A stretch of 25,458 nt of DNA from CAZJZH01 sp964550465 (GTDB lineage: Bacteria > Patescibacteriota > Patescibacteriia > JACRDY01), in assembly GCA_964550465.1 (NCBI GenBank), contig CAZJZH010000009.1:1-25458 (forward strand), in the 5' to 3' direction. Shown here piece by piece: positions 1-6,164 of the stretch (positions within the stretch are counted from its first letter, which is position 1; each line of letters starts with the position of its first letter). The notes beneath the pieces are model-generated. The model searched no databases and was not told the DNA's origin. It worked only from the letters and a program-made list of their open reading frames with translations. The position numbers and the translations under genes are program-made.

Positions 1-24
1 TTGGCTGTGGCCAATACAAATACA

Positions 25-36
25 GTGTAATGAACT
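25..36 (-). promoter_or_regulatory. boxA-like leader element, transcript leaving the left edge
   Basis: On the minus strand this reads AGTTCATTACAC. It starts 8-9 nt after the -10 of the promoter at 45-73, at about +3 of the predicted RNA. It matches the GTTCATTA core in the leaders at 1781, 2944 and 23915. The gene it serves lies outside the window. The boxA role (NusB/S10 binding) is inferred from similarity to rrn boxA. Confidence 0.4.
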
Positions 37-44
37 ATTGTAAT

Positions 45-73
45 ATAGTATCACATTTTTATATTATTGTCAA
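45..73 (-). promoter_or_regulatory. Strong sigma70-type promoter, firing leftwards out of the window
   Basis: The minus strand shows -35 TTGACA (68-73), exactly 17 bp of spacer, an extended TGA and -10 TACTAT (45-50). The predicted start of transcription is near 37, and no gene starts before the window edge. A 5-bp inverted repeat (TTGGC-TGTG-GCCAA) sits at positions 1-14 in the early leader. Confidence 0.75.
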
Positions 74-104
74 TAATTATACTCTATTTTGTCTAAAATT
101 AAAT

Positions 105-141
105 AAAATAATAGAAAACCACGGGAATTATTCCCGTGGTT
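105..141 (-). terminator. Intrinsic terminator of the 149-841 gene
   Basis: A perfect 11-bp inverted repeat (AACCACGGGAA, loop TTA, TTCCCGTGGTT, 117-141) lies just past the stop codon. On the minus strand it is followed by the T-rich tract TTCTATTATTTTATT. Confidence 0.8.
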
Positions 142-148
142 CGTTATG

Positions 149-841
149 TTATGAATCAAGCTGCAGTTGAGCTGAGGGGTATGCCTCGACATACTTCCCG
201 ACGATTGTGGTGAGCGCTTGATCAAATGCCGCCTGCCACTGCCGGCGAGGTGACTTGATGTTGGGTATACGGATGCCTGCATCATACAGCAAACTAATTA
301 GTGCGCTATGATTGACCATATCAACAGTACCATCCAAGTCGATGTCGCATATTGCGATGTGTACAGCCAACGAATCAACTGAAGGGATTATGGTAGTGCA
401 GAGCATTGGACCATATGTGATAGAGTTCAAAGCGTGTATGGTATACACTGTATGTTCACGCTGACCATCAGATGCGAAAAAGGCATCCTCTACGGCCACG
501 CCCCATTGCCAGCTACTCTTCGCGTCAAGCGGTGGAGCCCACATCCCATAAAACATATCCCTGTAATCAAACTTGGGGATATTGACGATTGGTGGTAGTT
601 CTCGCGTGGTAATGTCGTACACCACCTGAGCATACCCCGAAACGCTAGGGACAGCCGACTGATCGAGGTCGACGAATCGGTAGCCATACGTATCTAATGC
701 GACCGCGTGCTGATCGTCATACTCAGCAATCTTAACCCGTTCAAAATGCCCCATCAGAAAGCAACCAACGACACCTACAAAAGCTATTAGCATTGCAATT
801 TCAATAACAGTAGGCCGCCTGCAAAATTGATTATCCGCCAT
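149..841 (-). CDS. Hypothetical single-pass membrane protein with an EF-hand-like loop
   Basis: I do not recognise a family. The ATG at 841 is chosen because AAAGGAG sits 6 nt upstream of it; an in-frame codon at 868 extends the ORF by 9 residues but lacks a ribosome site. The 230-residue product begins with a short basic cytoplasmic stretch (FCRR), then one hydrophobic segment at about residues 11-32 and a polar remainder of about 195 residues that should lie outside the cell. Near residue 170 a D-x-D-x-D-G-x-x-D loop (DIDLDGTVD) resembles a calcium-binding EF-hand or dockerin half-site, but only one is seen. The gene is a transcription unit of its own, with promoter and boxA-like leader at 860-912 and a terminator directly downstream. 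Export and calcium binding are inferred; the reading frame is well supported by its flanking signals. Confidence 0.75.
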   Translation of the reverse strand: MADNQFCRRPTVIEIAMLIAFVGVVGCFLMGHFERVKIAEYDDQHAVALDTYGYRFVDLDQSAVPSVSGYAQVVYDITTRELPPIVNIPKFDYRDMFYGMWAPPLDAKSSWQWGVAVEDAFFASDGQREHTVYTIHALNSITYGPMLCTTIIPSVDSLAVHIAICDIDLDGTVDMVNHSALISLLYDAGIRIPNIKSPRRQWQAAFDQALTTIVGKYVEAYPSAQLQLDS

Positions 842-859
842 CTTTCGCTCCTTTGTGTT

Positions 860-912
860 TATTGTCAAAGAATATCTAATTACCTTTTAGCATCTTAGAT
901 GTTTTTTGTCAA
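860..912 (-). promoter_or_regulatory. Promoter plus boxA-like leader of the 149-841 gene
   Basis: On the minus strand: -35 TTGACA (907-912), 17-bp spacer ending in TGC (extended -10), and a weak -10 TAAAAG (884-889). Eleven nt later comes ATTCTTTGACAATA (860-873), which resembles rrn boxA and is almost the same as the element at 16304. The Shine-Dalgarno AAAGGAG follows at 848-854. Confidence 0.55.
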
Positions 913-1005
913 TAGCACTAGGCACTATGGGCGCATATATGCCGGCTACTACTCAACACCGTGCTGCGTGAATATATGGCACAACCTACCCTCTACTTAT
1001 TAACC

Positions 1006-1036
1006 AAAAAAAACCGGATCATAGATTATGATCCGG
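1006..1036 (-). terminator. Intrinsic terminator of the 1058-1594 gene
   Basis: CCGGATCATA, loop GAT, TATGATCCGG (1014-1036) forms a perfect 10-bp stem. On the minus strand it is followed by a run of eight T (1006-1013). Confidence 0.85.
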
Positions 1037-1057
1037 CGTGAGGACGTGAGGAACAGA

Positions 1058-1594
1058 CTAGTTCGTCGGAGCGGACAACAAGCCCTTGACCTGCCAGGCC
1101 GCATTGGCCTGCTGGAGCAGATACGATAAGGCCTTATAGGCCGTCTCGTGCTCCTCGATGGTCAATGCGCGACCGAGGAGCTCAGGGTCAGCGTTGACTT
1201 CCATGAAGAGGCGGACAAGCCATCCGACCTCCGCCGTCATGGGAGCCACCCGGCTGACTGCCGCGATGAACGAGGTCAGGTCGCGGCGGCTGATACCCGC
1301 CAAGGTGTCGGCCGGCGAATCGTCGTTCGTCCAACTGTAGAGGAAGAACAGCCAGGCCGGCCCCTCCATAAAGTGATTACTGACCCGGGGGGCGCAGGGC
1401 CGGCGGCGATCAAAAATCCTCCCGCCCAGGCTAGCAAAAACTTGCCAGAGGTAGGGGATGCCGCAGCCCCCGAATTTGAGGACGTGAACGCGGAACTGGT
1501 AGAAGTCCGGGTATGGCATGGCCGCACTGGCAGCCCCCCAGCCCTCCGCGGAAATGCACCCTTTCGCCCGGGTAGGGTCAACGAAACCAAGCAT
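1058..1594 (-). CDS. Hypothetical protein, 178 aa
   Basis: No family recognised. The frame is supported by its signals: AAGGAG 8 nt before the ATG at 1594, a consensus promoter with a boxA-like leader upstream (1633-1684) and a strong terminator downstream. The overlapping plus-strand frame (1148-1657) has none of these and is treated as a shadow. The product has no clear signal peptide or long membrane segment. It is rich in Trp, Phe and Gly in the first half (for example GPAWLFFLYSW near residue 80) and helical in the second half. It contains several Cys residues, but they form no recognised metal motif. The DNA is more GC-rich than the flanking intergenic sequence. It may be an orphan accessory gene. 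Confidence 0.65.
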   Translation of the reverse strand: MLGFVDPTRAKGCISAEGWGAASAAMPYPDFYQFRVHVLKFGGCGIPYLWQVFASLGGRIFDRRRPCAPRVSNHFMEGPAWLFFLYSWTNDDSPADTLAGISRRDLTSFIAAVSRVAPMTAEVGWLVRLFMEVNADPELLGRALTIEEHETAYKALSYLLQQANAAWQVKGLLSAPTN

Positions 1595-1632
1595 GCGGTT
1601 TTCTCCTTGCTGCCATACGGCGCTAAAAAAAC

Positions 1633-1684
1633 GGTGTTAAAAAGGACTATTCCATAGGATAGCACATATCATTATATCTGTCAA
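1633..1684 (-). promoter_or_regulatory. Promoter plus boxA-like leader of the 1058-1594 gene
   Basis: On the minus strand: TTGACA (1679-1684), 17-bp spacer, TGC, -10 TATCCT (1656-1661). Nine nt later lies TCCTTTTTAACACC (1633-1646), boxA-like. The arrangement is the same as in the other accessory units. Confidence 0.65.
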
Positions 1685-1737
1685 TATTCCACTACTACCA
1701 CAAAAAAGCAGGTTTTTGCGTACAAAGTGCAATGCTA

Positions 1738-1793
1738 TTGACAAAAAGCCATAATAATGCAAATCTATAGCTAGTATTTTGTTCATTACAACA
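1738..1793 (+). promoter_or_regulatory. Promoter plus boxA-like leader of cassette gene 1
   Basis: TTGACA (1738-1743) is followed by an AT-rich stretch. With 17-bp spacing the -10 would be TGC-AAATCT; alternatively TATAGC at 1766-1771, although that leaves a 22-bp spacer. The boxA-like GTTCATTACAACA is at 1781-1793. About 56 bp here are nearly identical to 2898-2952 upstream of the next gene. The -10 assignment is uncertain. Confidence 0.5.
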
Positions 1794-1805
1794 ATGGAGG
1801 TTTCA

Positions 1806-2747
1806 ATGGAAGCGAAACTAGCATCACTCTTGGCACGGCGAGCGGATCGCCAGCGCCAGCGGAAAGGAGAAGGAGAGGGTTCGGACCACTATTGGGCCCA
1901 CCTCCTTCTGGCATTCTTAATCTTTGTTTTCGCCATACGGCAATTCGTTTGGCCACAGTTTTTTTCCGAGAGCTTCGTCCCGATGCCGATCATCCCTTGG
2001 GGTGTCAAAATGTCGCTGTGGATTAGCGAATGGATGGCCACTGCCATCCTTGCCGTTCTGTTGACGCTGATTCCCCCGGGGTGGGTGTTGGCGTGGTTCA
2101 CCTACAATATCCACCTGAAGGTTGCCGACAAAGTGGATGACTGGCGCATCAGGAGCATTTCTAAAAAATCTCCCGAACTTGACGACATGATCGATAACGA
2201 CGATGACGCGACCACCGAATTGCCCCGTTTGGATCTCGTCGTAAGCGACGACGCCAGTGATGGCGACAAGGGTCCTGTCAAGTGCCTCGTTGGTGAGCAC
2301 CCCGCTGTCGGCGACGTCGTTGATGACGACACGACCAATGACGACGACGCCAGTGATAACACCACCGACGATGACGCGACCACCGAATTGCCCCGTTTGG
2401 ATCTCGTCGCGGGCGACGACGCCAGTGATGACACCACCGACGATGACGACAACGGTGAGGGTTCGCCGCCAACGCCGCGGCTTGGGCCCAACGGGCAGTA
2501 TGCCTTAAGTGTCGGGCTGTGGATGTTGCCATGGCTGATCACGGCGCTAGCCCACGAGGCTATGGTCGCCAAGATGGGGGTAAATCCCCTGCTGGTGTTC
2601 ACGCCGGTGCTATACCTGTTCATGATAGGTTTCGGGGCTTACGTGAAGCACATTGATCCACGCCTGGCATTGGACAAATTATTTGTCCCCGCCATGGTGT
2701 CCGTCGAGACGATCACCGTGGTGATCGGGCTCCTACTGGGGACTTAG
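1806..2747 (+). CDS. Hypothetical polytopic membrane protein with a repetitive Asp-rich linker (cassette gene 1)
   Basis: The start at 1806 is chosen because GGAGG lies 5 nt upstream; the frame is open 9 codons further upstream. The 313-residue product has a basic N-terminus (RRADRQRQRKGEGEG), two membrane segments (about 30-48 and 75-98), an acidic Asp/Thr linker (about 120-225) and three further hydrophobic segments to the C-terminus. The linker contains two copies of DDATTELPRLDLV, encoded by a 43-bp perfect DNA repeat. The C-terminal segment is related to the third cassette gene (4488-4985): LW..P.L.TA..H followed by NP...V..P.L occurs in both. This points to a paralogous membrane domain to which this protein has added an acidic linker. 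Function unknown. The gene forms its own unit, with promoter upstream and repeated terminator block downstream. Confidence 0.75.
   Translation: MEAKLASLLARRADRQRQRKGEGEGSDHYWAHLLLAFLIFVFAIRQFVWPQFFSESFVPMPIIPWGVKMSLWISEWMATAILAVLLTLIPPGWVLAWFTYNIHLKVADKVDDWRIRSISKKSPELDDMIDNDDDATTELPRLDLVVSDDASDGDKGPVKCLVGEHPAVGDVVDDDTTNDDDASDNTTDDDATTELPRLDLVAGDDASDDTTDDDDNGEGSPPTPRLGPNGQYALSVGLWMLPWLITALAHEAMVAKMGVNPLLVFTPVLYLFMIGFGAYVKHIDPRLALDKLFVPAMVSVETITVVIGLLLGT
2199..2409 (+). repeat. 43-bp direct repeat in the acidic-linker coding region
   Basis: Positions 2199-2241 and 2367-2409 are identical, starting GACGATGACGCGACCACC. Similarity continues into a shorter GACGACGCCAGTGAT element present near 2247, 2344 and 2418. 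The repeats stay in frame and lengthen the Asp-rich linker by whole modules, which suggests copy-number change by slippage or recombination. Confidence 0.85.
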
Positions 2748-2766
2748 CCCGCCCCCCCTCCAAAGG

Positions 2767-2907
2767 GGTCGTGGGACTCCCCGAGTTCAACGCCTCATAA
2801 CGAGGCTGTCTTACCGCTAGTACCTTAGACTTCACCGCGACGAGAACACACCAGTTCTTGTCGCGGTTTTTACTTTCTTAAGACTGCAGAGGTGATGCTA
2901 TTGACAA
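2767..2907 (+). repeat. Terminator-promoter junction repeat, copy A
   Basis: This block of about 141 bp is highly similar to copy B at 4256-4393. It runs GGTCGT...CTCCCCG, GTTCAACGCCTCATAAC, a small CTAGNACCTTAGACTTC stretch, a terminator hairpin, CTTAAGACTGCAGAGGTG and the -35 of the next gene. Copy C (4987-5033) retains only the terminator part. The block joins the end of one single-gene unit to the start of the next. Confidence 0.85.
2834..2871 (+). terminator. Intrinsic terminator of cassette gene 1
   Basis: ACCGCGACGAGAAC, loop ACACCA, GTTCTTGTCGCGGT, then TTTTACTTT. The 14-bp stem has one G-T wobble. Confidence 0.9.
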
Positions 2908-2956
2908 AAAGCAATAATAATGCAAATGTATAGCTAGTATTTTGTTCATTAACAAC
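2901..2956 (+). promoter_or_regulatory. Promoter plus boxA-like leader of cassette gene 2
   Basis: TTGACA (2901-2906) and a downstream AT-rich block nearly identical to the one at 1738, ending in the boxA-like GTTCATTAACAAC (2944-2956). The -10 is uncertain: TGC-AAATGT at 17-bp spacing, or TATAGC at 22. Confidence 0.5.
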
Positions 2957-2991
2957 AGTCCTGGCCTTGAGCTGGGGAAAGGTAAGGTAAG

Positions 2992-4248
2992 ATGAAAAAG
3001 TGGCTTTTCTCTGTTTTGTTGGTCGTGGTCCTTTGTTTCCTATTGGGGCTCTTCTATCCGTATACGCCCAAAATGTTCACCGAGGGTGTTCCAACCCTTG
3101 ATGACGAGATCGAGGCGTACCGTGAGTACGTTCGCAATGAAGAGGAAGGTGATGGTCATGCTTATAGCGCTGTAGAGGAGCGACGACTTTTACTGGAAGT
3201 CGCTTTTCGCGCAGCTGGTGATGATCCTGCTAGCATGCGTCGGGTTATTGCCGCCTTGCGTCAACCGCAAGAGCGGTCAGATGAGACCGAATTTCGATCC
3301 TGTGAAGGCTTTGATGTCTTTCCGCAGGCTTTGTCGGAGGCTACGCTCTCAGAGGCCCTCGCAGTGCTGCGACAGTGGTCAATACAGACTGCGCTTCTCA
3401 AGGAAGGTGATGCGTTGTGCAAGAATATTGAACTAAATAGGCTTCACATACAAGTCTCCCTCTTTACCCAAGAGGCCGAAGGGTTTAGCCAAGTGGGTCA
3501 ACTCTGGATACTAACCAAGCCCCCCCACAAGGTGCATAAGGCCCTCGATGCAACTCTATTGATGTATGCCGATGGCTATGGCGCGTTGCCAGCGCCGACC
3601 TTTGAGGATGTACACTCGCTCTATTTACTGAAGACCACACCTCGCTTGGAGGAGCCTGGACATCATGAGTATATTCTCACGAATTTGATGGCTCAGCTCG
3701 CGAGTGATGACAACTTCGCTCACCAGCTAGCTCTCTATCAAGCGGTAAGTGGTGACTACAGGGAGGATTATGATCATTCCTGCTTTCGAAGCAGGGAATC
3801 ACGTGGCCTGAGCCAGGCTCGTCAGTGTCGGCAGCTCGCCATGGCATTGCCGCAACTGGCTCGCACGCTCGAGCAGTTCATCCAAGCCCTCCAAGTGGCT
3901 GATGACGTAAACCTTGATCTAGACAGCGATTTTGTCCGTCGTTGCCTTGAGGCGGCGAAAAGCGAGAATGATCTGATGCGCATTGCTGCTGCTGCACCGC
4001 GGGGAAAGAGCGGTGGCTTGCGTCACCAGGCGCTTGTGCGAATCCTCGAGTCAGCCAACCTCGACGTGCTGATCTCAATACACAAAGACTCTTTGATCTG
4101 GCAGAGGTATGAAGGGTTTAGCGAGGCACTGTATGCGAAGATGGCTGCTTTTACGGGCGACAGAGCCCAGTGGCAGAATCTCTTCGGGGGAACTAGCTAT
4201 GGAGACGAATTCCAAAAGCTGGCACTATCCAAGCTAGCTAACTTATAA
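2992..4248 (+). CDS. Hypothetical membrane-anchored helical protein (cassette gene 2)
   Basis: No family recognised. The 418-residue product starts MKKWLFSVLL with a hydrophobic segment at about residues 4-24, a signal anchor or uncleaved signal peptide with no lipobox Cys in the right place. The rest has no further membrane segment. It is rich in Leu, Ala, Glu and Gln with helical periodicity, and has scattered Cys (C94, C132 and pairs near residues 253 and 269). A tandem helical-repeat fold is possible but I cannot define repeat units. The start is the first ATG after the purine-rich AAAGGTAAGGTAAG, a weak ribosome site. The product is probably an extracytoplasmic protein held by its N-terminus. 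It sits between copies A and B of the intergenic repeat, as an independent cassette. Confidence 0.75.
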   Translation: MKKWLFSVLLVVVLCFLLGLFYPYTPKMFTEGVPTLDDEIEAYREYVRNEEEGDGHAYSAVEERRLLLEVAFRAAGDDPASMRRVIAALRQPQERSDETEFRSCEGFDVFPQALSEATLSEALAVLRQWSIQTALLKEGDALCKNIELNRLHIQVSLFTQEAEGFSQVGQLWILTKPPHKVHKALDATLLMYADGYGALPAPTFEDVHSLYLLKTTPRLEEPGHHEYILTNLMAQLASDDNFAHQLALYQAVSGDYREDYDHSCFRSRESRGLSQARQCRQLAMALPQLARTLEQFIQALQVADDVNLDLDSDFVRRCLEAAKSENDLMRIAAAAPRGKSGGLRHQALVRILESANLDVLISIHKDSLIWQRYEGFSEALYAKMAAFTGDRAQWQNLFGGTSYGDEFQKLALSKLANL

Positions 4249-4255
4249 AGGTATT

Positions 4256-4393
4256 GGTCGTAGGGCTCCCCGGTTCAACGCCTCATAACAAGGCTGCCCT
4301 GCCGCTAGCACCTTAGACTTCACCGCGACAAGAACACCAGTTCTTGTCGCGGTTTTTACTTTCTTAAGACTGCAGAGGTGATGCTATTGACAA
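4256..4393 (+). repeat. Terminator-promoter junction repeat, copy B
   Basis: Second copy of the block at 2767-2907, with scattered substitutions and a 2-bp shorter hairpin loop. The stretch from TTCTTGTCGCGG through the -35 TTGACAA is identical in both. Downstream of the -35 the two promoters diverge. Confidence 0.85.
4322..4357 (+). terminator. Intrinsic terminator of cassette gene 2
   Basis: ACCGCGACAAGAAC, loop ACCA, GTTCTTGTCGCGGT followed by TTTTACTTT. The 14-bp stem is perfect; a G-to-A change in the 5' arm relative to copies A and C replaces their G-T wobble with a Watson-Crick pair. Confidence 0.9.
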
Positions 4394-4435
4394 TATAATG
4401 ATAATATGATAGCATGGTTTTATGCTCTTTAACAG
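4387..4435 (+). promoter_or_regulatory. Promoter with a near-consensus boxA leader, cassette gene 3
   Basis: TTGACA (4387-4392), 17-bp spacer ending in TGA, -10 TAGCAT (4410-4415). TGCTCTTTAACAG (4423-4435) begins near +1 and is nearly identical to the Escherichia coli rrn boxA (TGCTCTTTAACA). This is the best boxA match in the window. Confidence 0.6.
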
Positions 4436-4487
4436 TACCGTTGTTTTTCTTAAATGGCCGTAGTGCCACAGCAAAAGGAGAAGCTTA

Positions 4488-4985
4488 ATGTCCGATTTCC
4501 AACCGTGCTATATGGAGGATTGGGCGGAAGATCAAATGGCCGCCCGTAACAACGCCCTGGTGACTTGGAGCACCATGGCTATCTGGCTGATGGCGTGCAC
4601 GGCAGTCCTCACATTTTTGCCGGATACCGTGCGAACAATGCCGTTTTTGGCGGCCTGCGTTTGTGGCGGTGTACTTGGTTTCTGTGCGATCATCGAAAGC
4701 CTTAATCGCTTAGGCTACCTCGATGGAAAGCACAAGTCAGGGGAAGCTTTCTTCAGTGCTCTACTGTGGACTGCACCCCCGCTCATGACCGCTATATTTC
4801 ACCCACTGTTCATGTCCCGCCTGAGCATCAACCCAATAGCAGTGCTATATCCCTTTCTGTTGGGGACAGCTCTTCTCTTTCGGCTCCTGTGCGGTGATCA
4901 GAAGCTGCTCAACCTCACGCTGCCGGGTCAGGTAATGGCCAGCACCGCCATAGCGATACTGGGCATGCTATGGTATATCGCCTAA
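4488..4985 (+). CDS. Hypothetical four-helix membrane protein (cassette gene 3)
   Basis: AAAAGGAG lies 7 nt before the ATG. The 165-residue product has about four to five membrane segments (about 25-43, 49-69, 84-105, 112-131, 146-164), with a short acidic N-terminus. From about residue 85 to the end it resembles the C-terminal membrane region of cassette gene 1: LW..P.L.TA..H, then NP...V..P.L, then a final hydrophobic helix. The two are probably paralogues, this one lacking the Asp-rich linker. I do not recognise a known family. It is a single-gene unit, and its terminator is the third copy of the shared hairpin. Confidence 0.75.
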   Translation: MSDFQPCYMEDWAEDQMAARNNALVTWSTMAIWLMACTAVLTFLPDTVRTMPFLAACVCGGVLGFCAIIESLNRLGYLDGKHKSGEAFFSALLWTAPPLMTAIFHPLFMSRLSINPIAVLYPFLLGTALLFRLLCGDQKLLNLTLPGQVMASTAIAILGMLWYIA

Positions 4986-4986
4986 T

Positions 4987-5033
4987 ACCTTCACCGCGAC
5001 GAGAACACCAGTTCTTGTCGCGGTTTTTACTTT
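4987..5033 (+). terminator. Intrinsic terminator of cassette gene 3 (repeat copy C, truncated)
   Basis: The hairpin ACCGCGACGAGAAC-ACCA-GTTCTTGTCGCGGT (4993-5024) followed by TTTTACTTT is the terminator part of the repeat found at 2767 and 4256. It has lost the flanking sequence and the promoter half, so it marks the end of the cassette series. Confidence 0.9.
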
Positions 5034-5080
5034 AGCCTAAAAACATTTCCCCATTCCTAATTTCCTACCTGTAATCAACA

Positions 5081-5110
5081 AAAAACCTTCGGACTACTCC
5101 GAAGGTTTTT
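5081..5110 (-). terminator. Terminator of the ftsH/membrane-protein unit, symmetric
   Basis: AAAAACCTTCGGA, loop CTAC, TCCGAAGGTTTTT is a perfect 13-bp stem with A and T runs on the two sides, so it can work on both strands. It lies between the convergent cassette gene 3 and the 5130-6104 gene. Confidence 0.85.
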
Positions 5111-5129
5111 AATATATCTGTAACAGCCC

Positions 5130-6104
5130 TTACTGCACCCCCACCGTCTTGGTCACCCGCCGGACTTTACTCTCAATCGACCCTGTCTCCAGATGCGTTA
5201 CCAGTTCCGTCCACACCGCTAACTGGAAAGTAGTTAACCAAGAGAATAGTAAGAACAAGAAGACGAAAAATACCAGAGCAGTAATAAAGAGGATGATATA
5301 GGTAAATGTCTCAAAGCCGATAGCTAGGGAAATGACAACCGGTACTGACAAAATAATGAAGCCTAAGAAAGCGGCTACCGCTGCGACAATTGACACTCCC
5401 AAGAGAATAGCAGCAGTTTCAAACGACACCAGCCAGTTGTGCGTGAACAGTCGCCAGGAGGCTGCCAGCGCTTCACTGAAGCGGTAATTCTGTACCACCA
5501 AGTAAATAATGGCATAAACTACCAAGAAGGAAATAACCAGGATGGCCAGTACGCCAAGGATAAAGAGAATAATGTAACCAGACAGTGCCGCCAGTGAAAC
5601 CTCATCGACTAAGGCGGTGACTGCAAACGTGCTGACCAGCAACAAGACCACGGATACCGCCGCTTTGCCCATGATGTTCATCCAGAAAGTTGGCCAGAAG
5701 AAACTGCGGGCGCGGATAAAGACATCAACCAGCTTACGTGGCTGGTGCTGCTCAATGTTTGAAACCTGTCGGATAACTGCGGCCTGGCTGACGGTAAAGA
5801 CCCAGTAGAGGAAGAAGATCAGCAGCAATAAGCCGATGATAATAGACAGTAACTTTAAGCCTTCCAGTGGCGCGCCAGTGATGATACTACCAATAGCCTG
5901 CCAGGTGATGCCAGCTGCTGCAATATCATTCCACAAATTAACGATAAAGAAATCTTGGCCACCAGCCAATTGCATACCTTGAATAGCCACACCGTAGACA
6001 TTGCCCACACCCCAAAAGGCGGCGAAGAAACCAAACAACCACAGTGGCTTATATTGCCAGGCTAGCGTCCAAGCCCGTTTGAGTACATCACGATAGAGGA
6101 CCAT
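5130..6104 (-). CDS. Polytopic membrane protein of unknown function, 324 aa
   Basis: The product has an amphipathic, aromatic-rich start (MVLYRDVLKRAWTLAWQYKPLWLFG) and about six to seven long hydrophobic segments: about 21-42, 83-108, 142-165, 173-209, 232-262 and 268-298. There are no charged catalytic motifs. Proteins with this start and layout are common in CPR genomes as uncharacterised membrane proteins, and they loosely resemble the membrane domain found with glycerophosphodiester phosphodiesterases; I would not transfer that function. The ATG at 6104 has no Shine-Dalgarno. It begins 60 bp after the ftsH stop on the same strand with no terminator between, so it is probably co-transcribed with ftsH, which might hint at membrane quality control. 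That last point is context only. Confidence 0.75.
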   Translation of the reverse strand: MVLYRDVLKRAWTLAWQYKPLWLFGFFAAFWGVGNVYGVAIQGMQLAGGQDFFIVNLWNDIAAAGITWQAIGSIITGAPLEGLKLLSIIIGLLLLIFFLYWVFTVSQAAVIRQVSNIEQHQPRKLVDVFIRARSFFWPTFWMNIMGKAAVSVVLLLVSTFAVTALVDEVSLAALSGYIILFILGVLAILVISFLVVYAIIYLVVQNYRFSEALAASWRLFTHNWLVSFETAAILLGVSIVAAVAAFLGFIILSVPVVISLAIGFETFTYIILFITALVFFVFLFLLFSWLTTFQLAVWTELVTHLETGSIESKVRRVTKTVGVQ

Positions 6105-6164
6105 ATGTGTTTACCAATAAAGAAACATCCCTCCGCCCTCAATTTAAGTGCTCTTAGTATACCA

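Noticed and set aside
149..841. Dockerin (cellulosome) assignment from the DIDLDGTVD loop
   Set aside because: A dockerin needs two such loops with a recognition helix; only one is present and no cohesin is seen.
1148..1657. Plus-strand open frame of 169 codons opposite the 1058-1594 gene
   Set aside because: No ribosome site, promoter or terminator of its own; low-complexity composition typical of an antisense shadow in GC-rich coding DNA.
2102..2623. Minus-strand Ser-rich frame of 173 codons inside cassette gene 1
   Set aside because: Antisense of the Asp/Thr repeats; no start signals.
4256..4393. Integron attC site in the intergenic repeat (GTTCAAC fits the RYYYAAC core)
   Set aside because: No matching GTTRRRY partner or imperfect long palindrome joining the two; the hairpin present is a clear intrinsic terminator, and no integrase is in the window.
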